Shown in pieces: positions 6,354 through 12,550 of a stretch of DNA of 12,550 bases (within the stretch, counting starts at the first letter, position 1; every line of letters starts with the position of its first letter). Position numbers and translations under genes: made by a program. Origin of the DNA: an uncultured Clostridia bacterium (GTDB taxonomy: Bacteria; Bacillota; Clostridia; Christensenellales; Borkfalkiaceae); NCBI GenBank assembly GCA_905235765.1, contig CAJOMM010000007.1, positions 1-12,550 of the forward strand, written 5' to 3'. The notes beneath the pieces were generated by a model, which saw nothing but the letters and a program-made list of their open reading frames with translations, did no database searches and was not told where the DNA came from.

Positions 6354-6799
6354 TTCAGTAATTCCTCGTTTATGATTTTATTCAGTATTATATTGCACGC
6401 GTCTTCTATTTTATGCGAAGTCTTTATGTACGCGTTCAGGTCTCCGCCGTATGGGTCCGGAATATCTTCTCCGGCAATTTCACGCATACTGTAAACCTCG
6501 GGAAAATTCTTTATGTAATTTTTGTGATCTTCGGTCATACAGATTATAAGATCGCTCTTAAGAAGAACCGCCGCCGTCGCCCTTTTAGCTTTAAATCCGT
6601 ACGGCTTATATCCCATCTTTCTAAGGGCGGTCATAGAATTTCTACTCATTTTATGCCCTTCCGTAGCATAAAGTCCGGCGCTATCTACCCTTACGCCGCT
6701 TATCCCTGCGAGTTTTATCTTGGTTTTTAAAATTATCTCCGCCATAGGGCTTCTGCAAGTGTTGCCCGTACAGACGAACAAAATCCTTTTCACGCTCAT
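6350..6799 (-). CDS. ywlE: Protein-arginine phosphatase of the low-molecular-weight phosphatase family (YwlE type)
   Basis: With the start at the ATG at 6799-6797 the protein has 149 residues. The phosphatase loop is C10-TGNTC-R16-S (VCTGNTCRSPMAE), nucleophile C10, and the general acid is D115 in DIPDPYGG. T14 matches Thr11 of B. subtilis YwlE, the residue credited with preference for phosphoarginine over phosphotyrosine, where tyrosine phosphatases carry a bulky residue; DPYGG also resembles the DPFGG of YwlE rather than the DPYY of tyrosine phosphatases. It should remove phosphate placed by McsB. An in-frame TTG at 6805 could extend it by two residues, but AAGGAAG lies 8 nt before the ATG and only 2 nt before the TTG, so the ATG is preferred. 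It overlaps the sua5 stop by 4 nt. A tyrosine phosphatase is the alternative, judged unlikely. Confidence 0.92.
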   Translation of the reverse strand: MSVKRILFVCTGNTCRSPMAEIILKTKIKLAGISGVRVDSAGLYATEGHKMSRNSMTALRKMGYKPYGFKAKRATAAVLLKSDLIICMTEDHKNYIKNFPEVYSMREIAGEDIPDPYGGDLNAYIKTSHKIEDACNIILNKIINEELLK

Positions 6800-7779
6800 C
6801 CGCAAGACTTCCTTAATCTGTTCATTATCCCGAGATATACGCCGTCCTCTCGGTTAAAGGATATGGCTATAATTTCGTCCGCCACTCTTTCTCCTTCCAA
6901 AAGTTTGTCGTATAGATTAGACGCTATCTCTTCTCCCGTGTTCCCGAGATTTAAAACGTTATATCCTTTAAGTTTTTCGGCGTTTTCACCGTCGCACATT
7001 ATATACGGTTTTTTGCCGTCTTTTACGCATTGTAAGTACAGCGCTTCCGCTTCTTCCGCACTGTCCGCCAAAGCGGTTTCGCAATTAGGGCGATAGTGGC
7101 GGTATTTGACGCCGGGAGATCTTACCCTGTCCCCTTCTTTATGTTCGGCTATTTCGCAAGAACCTACCGCTTTCACTATCATCTCTCTCGTTATAAGTCC
7201 TGCTCGCAGTATCCTCGGTATTTTACCCGTAACGTCTAACACGGTGCTTTCAATTCCGCCCGTACACTTACCGCCGTCAAGAATAAGCGGTATCTTGCCG
7301 TCAAGGTCTCTTCTGACGTGTTCCGCCGTAACCGGACTCGTATGCTTAGAAAGATTTGCGCTGGGCGCGACTATCGGCGCGTTTACGGCTTTTAACAATC
7401 TCTGACACCCTTCGTGAGAAGGTATCCTGAGAGCAAGAGTATCTCCGCCGCACACCGCCTCTTTACACACCTTGCCTTTACTTTCAAACACCATGGTAAG
7501 AGGCCCCGGCGTAAACAACTTCTTCAATTCAAAAGCGTAATCGTTGTTTACGAAAACGAGTTCTTCTATCGGAAAATCTTTATGTACGTGCGCAATAAGC
7601 GGATTATCGGAAGGTCTCCCTTTAACCTCGTATATTTTTTTAACCGCTTCACCGTCGGTGCCGAGCGCAGCAAGTCCGTAAACCGTTTCGGTTGGCATAC
7701 CCACTATTCCGCCGCTCAGCAAAATCTTTTTTGCTTTTTCTATGCTTTTATCGTTAATTTTAAGAATTTCCGTTTTCAT
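6796..7779 (-). CDS. ywlC: Threonylcarbamoyl-AMP synthase, Sua5/YwlC type (t6A tRNA modification)
   Basis: A 327-residue long-form (Sua5) enzyme that uses threonine, bicarbonate and ATP to make threonylcarbamoyl-AMP, the first step of t6A formation at position 37 of ANN-reading tRNAs. The YrdC-like catalytic domain covers about 8-195: PTETVYGLAA (29-38), KGRPSDNPL (53-61), PGPLTMV (91-97), RIP (118-120), APSANLS (138-144), GGIESTVLD (174-182), ILRAG (190-194). SPGVKYRHY (221-229) is the linker typical of Sua5, leading to the C-terminal Sua5 domain ending near 320. The ATG at 7779 overlaps dnaB by 20 nt. A TTG at 7788 would add three residues; neither start has a good Shine-Dalgarno sequence, so the exact start is uncertain and re-initiation after dnaB is likely. 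Confidence 0.95.
   Translation of the reverse strand: MKTEILKINDKSIEKAKKILLSGGIVGMPTETVYGLAALGTDGEAVKKIYEVKGRPSDNPLIAHVHKDFPIEELVFVNNDYAFELKKLFTPGPLTMVFESKGKVCKEAVCGGDTLALRIPSHEGCQRLLKAVNAPIVAPSANLSKHTSPVTAEHVRRDLDGKIPLILDGGKCTGGIESTVLDVTGKIPRILRAGLITREMIVKAVGSCEIAEHKEGDRVRSPGVKYRHYRPNCETALADSAEEAEALYLQCVKDGKKPYIMCDGENAEKLKGYNVLNLGNTGEEIASNLYDKLLEGERVADEIIAISFNREDGVYLGIMNRLRKSCG
6808..6814 (-). promoter_or_regulatory. Shine-Dalgarno sequence of ywlE inside sua5
   Basis: AAGGAAG on the minus strand, 8 nt from the ATG at 6799. It decides between this ATG and the in-frame TTG at 6805, which would be only 2 nt away. Confidence 0.75.
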
Positions 7780-9229
7780 TTCTGTCAAACAGCTGAGAGT
7801 CTATATTTTCAGAGTTTTTCTCCGGTTCTATATCTACGGAAGGTTTATCCGGACGGTCGTCAGTCTTTTCTTCCGGTTCGCCCGTATCTTCGTTGATGTT
7901 GACGAACTTGGTGCATTCGCCCTTAAAGAACAACTTGACGAGCCCCGTCGCGCCGTTACGATGCTTTGCGATTATAACCTCCGCCACGTTCTTTTGAACT
8001 TTTCCGTCCGAGACGTCCTTTTCCGAAGATTTTCCGAGATCCGGACGGTGAATAAACATTACTATATCCGCGTCCTGCTCTATTGCGCCGGATTCACGGA
8101 GATCGGACAGTTGCGGACGACGTTTTTCCGATTCCACAGCACGCGAAAGTTGAGAAAGCGCAAGTACGGGAACGTTGAGTTCTTTCGCAAGTATCTTTAA
8201 TTTTCTGGATATTCCGCTTATTTCCTGCTGACGATTTTCTTCTCTCCTTCCTTTGGATTCCATAAGCTGAATATAATCTATCATCACGAAATCAAGCCCG
8301 AATTTCCTCTTTATTCTTCTGCACTTAGACAGTATTTCGTCCGGAGAAATAATAGAGGATTCGTCGATATATATGGGGGCGTTGTTCAGCATTTCCCTCG
8401 CTTTAGCGACTTTAAGCCACTCGCTTTTCTGCATCTTGCCTTTTACCATGTTTTCCATATTGACGCCGGCAACCGAACACAACATCCTTTGCACGAGTTG
8501 TTCTTTGCTCATTTCAAGAGAAAAAACCGCACACGAATATCCTTTAAGCGCAATATTTTCCACGAGGTTCATTGCAAGCGACGTTTTTCCGACTGCCGGA
8601 CGCGCGGCGAGTATCATAAGGTCGCTGCCGTGAAATCCGTTCAGTATTCTGTCCAGCCCGTAATACCCCGTCTTTATGCCGTGAAACTTCGACTTGTCGT
8701 TAGTGAGTTCGTCGAGTTTCGTCATGACCGTGGGAATAACGGAACTTATCTTATAAACTTCGCTGGTGTCCGCCGTGTTTGAAACGTCGTATATTGCTTT
8801 TTCGGCGAGCGCAAGCGAATTTTTCTCGTCGGTACTCGTCCTGCACTCTTCGATTATCGAAGCCGAACCTCGTATAAGCCTTCTTAACGTGGCGTCCCTT
8901 TTTATTATGTCGTAATACGTCTGATATTGCGCCGACGAAGGCATAACGTTGGTGAGTTCCGTAATATATTCTATATCGCCTGCGTTTCTGAGATTACCTT
9001 GCTTTTCAAGAAGGTCGGTAAGCGTAACGAGGTCTACGGTCTTATTCGCCCTTATAAGTTCCGCCATCGCGGAAAAAATATATTTATGAGATTCCGTAAA
9101 AAAGTCCTCTTCGGACAAATATCCGGCAAGTTCCACTTGTATCTTCGGGTCTATCAAAATACAGCCGAGAAGCGAACGCTCCGCTTCAAGACTGTGGGGC
9201 ATATCCCGTTTTAAGTTTAGTTCCGCCAT
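7760..9229 (-). CDS. dnaB: Replicative DNA helicase DnaB
   Basis: This 489-residue hexameric helicase unwinds DNA at the fork (called DnaC in B. subtilis). The N-terminal primase-interacting domain covers about 8-115, opening PHSLEAERSLLGCILID. The RecA-like domain has Walker A ARPAVGKT (209-216), SLEMSKEQLVQR (237-248), Walker B FVMIDYIQLM (314-323), SQLSRAVE (359-366), DLRESGAIEQDAD (376-388) and KHRNGATG (422-429). No intein is present. After about 447 comes a 40-residue tail rich in D, E, N and P, likely disordered and longer than in Bacillus; its last codons overlap sua5. The start ATG has GGGAG 6 nt upstream. In many Firmicutes dnaB is next to rplI; here it lies between pepF and sua5. 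Confidence 0.97.
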   Translation of the reverse strand: MAELNLKRDMPHSLEAERSLLGCILIDPKIQVELAGYLSEEDFFTESHKYIFSAMAELIRANKTVDLVTLTDLLEKQGNLRNAGDIEYITELTNVMPSSAQYQTYYDIIKRDATLRRLIRGSASIIEECRTSTDEKNSLALAEKAIYDVSNTADTSEVYKISSVIPTVMTKLDELTNDKSKFHGIKTGYYGLDRILNGFHGSDLMILAARPAVGKTSLAMNLVENIALKGYSCAVFSLEMSKEQLVQRMLCSVAGVNMENMVKGKMQKSEWLKVAKAREMLNNAPIYIDESSIISPDEILSKCRRIKRKFGLDFVMIDYIQLMESKGRREENRQQEISGISRKLKILAKELNVPVLALSQLSRAVESEKRRPQLSDLRESGAIEQDADIVMFIHRPDLGKSSEKDVSDGKVQKNVAEVIIAKHRNGATGLVKLFFKGECTKFVNINEDTGEPEEKTDDRPDKPSVDIEPEKNSENIDSQLFDRNENGNS

Positions 9230-9252
9230 ATTTTTCTCCCACGTTAAGGTTT

Positions 9253-11010
9253 TTATAACGATTTGAATTCTTCAAGCGCGTCCGCAAACACTTTGAACGC
9301 GTTCTCAAACGGTTTTTCGGTCGTAAGATCTACGCCGGCGATTTTCAGAAGATCCACAGGGCCCGCGCTCGAACCGGACGACAAAAACGCAAAGTAATCT
9401 TTTACCGCCTTTTCACCTTCTGTCAGTATCCTTTCCGCTATGGAAAGCGCGCTTATTATACCCGTAGCGTATTTGTAAACGTAAAATGCAGAGTAAAAAT
9501 GAGGTATTCTCGCCCACTCGTATTTTATCTCCGACGATGAAGTAAGCGCTTTTCCGTAATACTTCTTATGAAGTTTAAGATAATATTTGCACATGGATTC
9601 CACTGTCAAAGGCACCCCTTTTTCAACGGACGCGTGAGCGTATTCTTCAAATTCCGCAAACTTCGTCTGGCGGAAAAGCGTCGTACGAATCATTTCCAAA
9701 AGATAAGACAAAAGATATTTCTTCATCTTAACGTCTTTCTCTTCTTTAAGAAGATATTTAATAAGCAAAACCTCGTTTACCGTGCTGGCGACTTCCGCCA
9801 CGAATATTTTATAATCCGCTTTGGCGTAAGGTTGCGATTTTTGCGAAAAATAAGTATGAATACTGTGCCCCATTTCGTGCGCTATCGTAAACACGTCGTG
9901 AGTGGTTTCCTGATAATTCAACAAAACGTAAGGATGCGAATCGTATACGCCCGTACTGTATGCGCCGCTCCTTTTGCCGTCCCCTTCGTACACGTCAAGC
10001 CATCTTTCATCGTGCGCTTTTCTTAAAAGTTTTTCGTATTCTTTTCCCAAAGGCGCCAAGCCTTTTATAACGAGTTCGTAAGCGTCGTCGTATTTCATCT
10101 TGAGTTCGGCGTTTTCCACTATCGGAACGTAGATATCGTAACAGTACATTTTGTCAAGGTTAAGGCATCTCTTCTTTTCCGCCATATATTCGTGAAGTAA
10201 AGGCAGCGCTTTATGTACCGACTTTATAAGATTTTTATATACGGATATCGGCACGTCCTCGTTTGATACGGCGGCGTCCAGCGCGGAATCGTATTTTTTC
10301 GCTCTCGCGTAAAACACGTCTTTCTTTACGTTTCCGTAATAGGTTGCGGAAATAACGTTTATCAGCGAAGTATACGCTTTATAATACGTCTTAAACGCCT
10401 TTTTGCGAAGTTCCCTGTCGTTATCGTGCAAGTATACGCCGTAAAATCCGTGAGACAACGGATAAGTCTTTCCGTTATAGCGGAAACTCTTTAACGGCAG
10501 GTCGGCATTGTCTATTTTAGAGAATATGTCGCTAAAAGAAGCCAACGCTTCCGAACTTACGGACAATAATTTTTCTTCGGATTCCGTAAGAACGTGCGCT
10601 TTGGATTTGAGTATACGCTTCAACGTATAGTCGTAATCTTTTAAGCTTTCGTCGTTTATATACGATTTCAACACGCTCTCGTCGAGCGCGGTGAGTTCGG
10701 GCACCATAAACGAGGTCTCGCTTTCTAATTTAACGTAAAGGCTCATTATCCTATTTAACAGCGCGTCGAAAACGTTGTCCTTCGTGTTTTCATCGTGGCG
10801 CATATGCGCGTAAAGATACAACTTTTCTATCGCTCTCGAAACCTTTTCCGTTTCGGATAAAAATTCCGATAGCGACTTTTTGTCGCCGAGTTTTCCTTTG
10901 AATTTTGAAAAATCAAGCTGTTTTTCCACAGCCTTAAAATCTTTTTCCCAACTTTCCGTATCGGCGTAAATATCTTCTACCGCCCACTTATATTTAAGAT
11001 CTTTTTCCAT
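9253..11010 (-). CDS. pepF: Oligoendopeptidase F, M3 family zinc metallopeptidase
   Basis: The 585-residue protein is a cytosolic thermolysin-fold peptidase that cuts short peptides, probably recycling peptides released by proteases. The N-terminal opening YKWAVEDIYADTESWEKD is the usual PepF start, and the helical lobe runs to about 200. The zinc site is H378-E379-M-G-H382 (TIAHEMGH), with third ligand E406 in FVAEVAST. RIPHFYSAFYVYKYATG (501-517) is the family's substrate-binding segment, with H504. SSGSSAGPVDLLKIAGVDL (544-562) is the conserved C-terminal signature. Length is typical (about 590-600). There is no signal peptide or membrane segment. AAAGGAG precedes the ATG by 8 nt and overlaps the UPF0210 stop codon. 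PepF or the close relative PepB cannot be told apart. Confidence 0.95.
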   Translation of the reverse strand: MEKDLKYKWAVEDIYADTESWEKDFKAVEKQLDFSKFKGKLGDKKSLSEFLSETEKVSRAIEKLYLYAHMRHDENTKDNVFDALLNRIMSLYVKLESETSFMVPELTALDESVLKSYINDESLKDYDYTLKRILKSKAHVLTESEEKLLSVSSEALASFSDIFSKIDNADLPLKSFRYNGKTYPLSHGFYGVYLHDNDRELRKKAFKTYYKAYTSLINVISATYYGNVKKDVFYARAKKYDSALDAAVSNEDVPISVYKNLIKSVHKALPLLHEYMAEKKRCLNLDKMYCYDIYVPIVENAELKMKYDDAYELVIKGLAPLGKEYEKLLRKAHDERWLDVYEGDGKRSGAYSTGVYDSHPYVLLNYQETTHDVFTIAHEMGHSIHTYFSQKSQPYAKADYKIFVAEVASTVNEVLLIKYLLKEEKDVKMKKYLLSYLLEMIRTTLFRQTKFAEFEEYAHASVEKGVPLTVESMCKYYLKLHKKYYGKALTSSSEIKYEWARIPHFYSAFYVYKYATGIISALSIAERILTEGEKAVKDYFAFLSSGSSAGPVDLLKIAGVDLTTEKPFENAFKVFADALEEFKSL

Positions 11011-11023
11011 AAAATTTTCTCCT

Positions 11024-12379
11024 TTAATTTTTATTGCTGTGTATAGGCGCAGAAATTCTTCCGCCCCTCTTTATAAAATCATCCGAACCGTAAGGACTGA
11101 CTTTCATAATAGGCGCTTCGCCCAAAAGTCCGCCGAACACCGCTTTATCTCCGACGGTTTTCCCAGGAACGGGTATTACCCTTACCGCCGTCGTTTTATT
11201 ATTTATCATGCCTATAGCGGCTTCGTCGGCTATCATACCGGAAATGGTGGTGGCAGGAGTATCTCCCGGTACCGCTACCATATCTATCCCCACGCTACAA
11301 ACAGCGGTCATCGCTTCGAGTTTATTCAGGTCTATAGCGCCCTTATTCGCGGCGTTTATCATCCCGATATCTTCGCTTACCGGAATAAACGCGCCCGAAA
11401 GTCCGCCGACAGACGAACTTGCCATAACGCCGCCTTTTTTAACTGCGTCGTTAAGTAACGCCAAAGCGGCGGTCGTGCCGTGCGCCCCCACAGATTCGAG
11501 ACCTATCTCCTCCAGAATATGCGCTACCGAATCCCCCATAACGGGCGTAGGCGCAAGCGAAAGATCTACTATCCCGAATTCTGCGTTCAGCCGTTTTGCG
11601 GCTTCTTTCGCTATCAAAGCGCCGGCGCGCGTTATCTTAAACGCCGTTTTCTTTATAATCTCTGATATCTCGTCTATCTTAGCGTTTTTCATGTTCTTAA
11701 TGGCGTAATGAACTACTCCGGGACCGGAAACGCCTACGTTTATCACCGTTTCGCCTTCACCCACTCCGTGAAAAGCCCCTGCCATAAACGGGTTATCCTC
11801 CACAGCGTTGCAAAACACAACGAGTTTCGCCGCACCTATGCCGCCTTGGTCTTTCGTAAGTTCCGCAGTCTTTTTGACTACTTCACCCATAAGCCTTACG
11901 GCGTCCATATTTATTCCCGATTTAGAAGAGCCTACGTTTACCGAAGCGCACGTGCGTTCAGTAACCGAAAGCGCCTCCGGTATACTCTCTATAAAACTTT
12001 TTTCAGAGGGCGTCATACCTTTCTGAACGAGCGCCGAATATCCGCCCAAAAAGTCCACGCCGCACTCTTTCGCAGCGCGGTCAAGCGCTTTTGCCAAAAT
12101 TACTTCTTTACCGGGAAAAGCCGCCGTAAGAAGGCTCGCCGGCGTTACCGACACCCTTTTGTTTATTATAGGCACGCCGTAAATTTTGCCGAGTTCGTCG
12201 GCAACTCCCACTATATTTTCCGCCTTTTTACATATCTTATCGTAGCAAAGCGTAGCCGTTTCTTCGGCAGTTCCTCTCACGCAGGACAACAGAGATATTC
12301 CCATCGTTACCGTACGGATATCGAGATGCTCTTTGTCCACCATATCTATCGTTTCTATGATTTCGTTTTTGCCGATCAT
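11024..12379 (-). CDS. UPF0210/DUF711 (PFL-like fold) protein of unknown function
   Basis: The 451-residue protein matches the UPF0210 (DUF711) family from end to end. Telling segments are the opening with [19 protein letters not shown] (13-31), [12 protein letters not shown] (73-84), [15 protein letters not shown] (109-123), [18 protein letters not shown] (188-205), [10 protein letters not shown] (214-223), DLSLAPTP (272-279), [12 protein letters not shown] (295-306), [13 protein letters not shown] (325-337), [11 protein letters not shown] (366-376) and GRISAPIHS (440-448). The fold is related to the pyruvate formate-lyase/ribonucleotide reductase barrel, but no reaction is established to my knowledge. 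It follows an ACT-domain gene by 9 nt, a pairing seen widely in Firmicutes and archaea, suggesting that the ACT protein senses an amino acid for it (inference). AAGGTG lies 5 nt before the ATG. The pairing makes the family call firm; function is unknown. Confidence 0.93.
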   Translation of the reverse strand: MIGKNEIIETIDMVDKEHLDIRTVTMGISLLSCVRGTAEETATLCYDKICKKAENIVGVADELGKIYGVPIINKRVSVTPASLLTAAFPGKEVILAKALDRAAKECGVDFLGGYSALVQKGMTPSEKSFIESIPEALSVTERTCASVNVGSSKSGINMDAVRLMGEVVKKTAELTKDQGGIGAAKLVVFCNAVEDNPFMAGAFHGVGEGETVINVGVSGPGVVHYAIKNMKNAKIDEISEIIKKTAFKITRAGALIAKEAAKRLNAEFGIVDLSLAPTPVMGDSVAHILEEIGLESVGAHGTTAALALLNDAVKKGGVMASSSVGGLSGAFIPVSEDIGMINAANKGAIDLNKLEAMTAVCSVGIDMVAVPGDTPATTISGMIADEAAIGMINNKTTAVRVIPVPGKTVGDKAVFGGLLGEAPIMKVSPYGSDDFIKRGGRISAPIHSNKN

Positions 12380-12388
12380 CTTTTCACC

Positions 12389-12550
12389 TTAAATCTTATG
12401 CATTGCGTTAAATATATCTTCGTGCTGAACGTGTACGGATACTCCTATCTCTTTCCCCGAAGCGGAAACGTAATCGGAAAGTTCCGATACGGATATATTA
12501 TCTCCGAGTTCACAAAGCATTATCATCGTAAAGTTGCCCTGTACGACCGT
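12389..12550 (-). CDS. ACT-domain protein (UPF0237/GcvR-like), 5' end outside window
   Basis: The last 53 codons are visible, ending in TAA at 12391-12389. The readable part has QGNFTMIMLCEL (residues 4-15 of the fragment), then SVSELSDYV and KEIGVSVHVQHEDIFNAMHKI at the C-terminus. This matches the second half of the UPF0237 ACT-domain proteins of about 90 residues, whose consensus runs QEYFTMIMLVD...IGVSIRIQREDIFDAMHRI. ACT domains bind small ligands, usually amino acids, and act as regulatory subunits. The downstream partner is the UPF0210 gene 9 nt away. The missing start lies beyond the window, so a longer N-terminal fusion cannot be excluded. Confidence 0.88.
   Translation of the reverse strand, partial: TVVQGNFTMIMLCELGDNISVSELSDYVSASGKEIGVSVHVQHEDIFNAMHKI

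Larger units (their letters stand above)
1..12550 (-). other. Probable single long transcription unit of thirteen genes
   Basis: Every recognisable gene is on the minus strand. Twelve junctions read, in transcription order: 9, 13, 23 nt gaps, 20, 4, 4 nt overlaps, then gaps of 15, 0, 9, 1, 53 and 2 nt. I see no strong hairpin followed by a T-run and no clear -35/-10 pair in any gap. Internal promoters inside coding sequence remain possible, especially for the stress genes mcsA-mcsB-clpC-hpf. Both ends of the unit lie outside the window. Confidence 0.6.

Noticed and set aside
6800..6805. TTG start for ywlE
   Set aside because: Only 2 nt from the AAGGAAG ribosome binding site; the ATG at 6799 has proper spacing and gives a typical N-terminus.
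7784..7789. GTCAAA as a CtsR operator half-site
   Set aside because: Single copy inside dnaB/sua5 coding sequence, without the second tandem heptad; other GTCAAA copies are equally isolated in coding sequence.
1..12550. tRNA, rRNA, riboswitch, CRISPR array, insertion sequence, toxin-antitoxin or phage genes
   Set aside because: The window is filled by conserved minus-strand housekeeping genes, with the largest gap 53 nt; nothing of these kinds can be seen.

Overview
The window looks like the chromosome of a low-to-mid GC Firmicute, most likely an uncultured or gut-type clostridium. The evidence is the McsA-McsB-ClpC protein-arginine phosphorylation set, a YwlE-type phosphatase, a long-form ribosome hibernation factor, a Bacillus/Clostridium-style replicative helicase and strong AAGGAGG-type ribosome binding sites. 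Genus cannot be told from the sequence. The genetic code appears standard: TAA, TGA and TAG all end genes here. I see no tRNA, rRNA, CRISPR array, insertion sequence, prophage or other mobile gene. This is a housekeeping region, not an accessory island.

All thirteen recognisable genes lie on the minus strand, so transcription runs from high to low coordinates: ACT-domain protein (5' end cut by the window), UPF0210/DUF711 protein, oligoendopeptidase F, replicative helicase dnaB, sua5/tsaC (ywlC), protein-arginine phosphatase ywlE, rpiB (ywlF), galU/gtaB, a short mcsA, mcsB, clpC, hpf, and a xylose-isomerase-like TIM barrel protein (3' end cut by the window). Junctions are 9, 13 and 23 nt gaps, then overlaps of 20, 4 and 4 nt, then gaps of 15, 0, 9, 1, 53 and 2 nt. 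No convincing promoter or terminator is seen inside, so the window is probably part of one long transcription unit. The only noticeable gap, 53 nt between clpC and hpf, holds a perfect 14-bp palindrome directly abutting the hpf Shine-Dalgarno sequence.

Functionally, the centre of the window joins two gene groups that are separate in Bacillus subtilis: the ywlC-ywlE-ywlF (Sua5, arginine phosphatase, RpiB) group and the mcsA-mcsB-clpC group. Writer (McsB), activator (McsA), eraser (YwlE) and reader/unfoldase (ClpC) of phosphoarginine therefore sit within about 5.6 kb, followed by the ribosome hibernation factor. CtsR, the repressor usually encoded just before mcsA, is absent: galU occupies that place. 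McsA is reduced to one zinc finger plus a UVR motif. These two departures, and the two family-level unknowns (the UPF0210/ACT pair and the TIM barrel protein), are the parts most worth a second look. I did not find a clearly new biological system.
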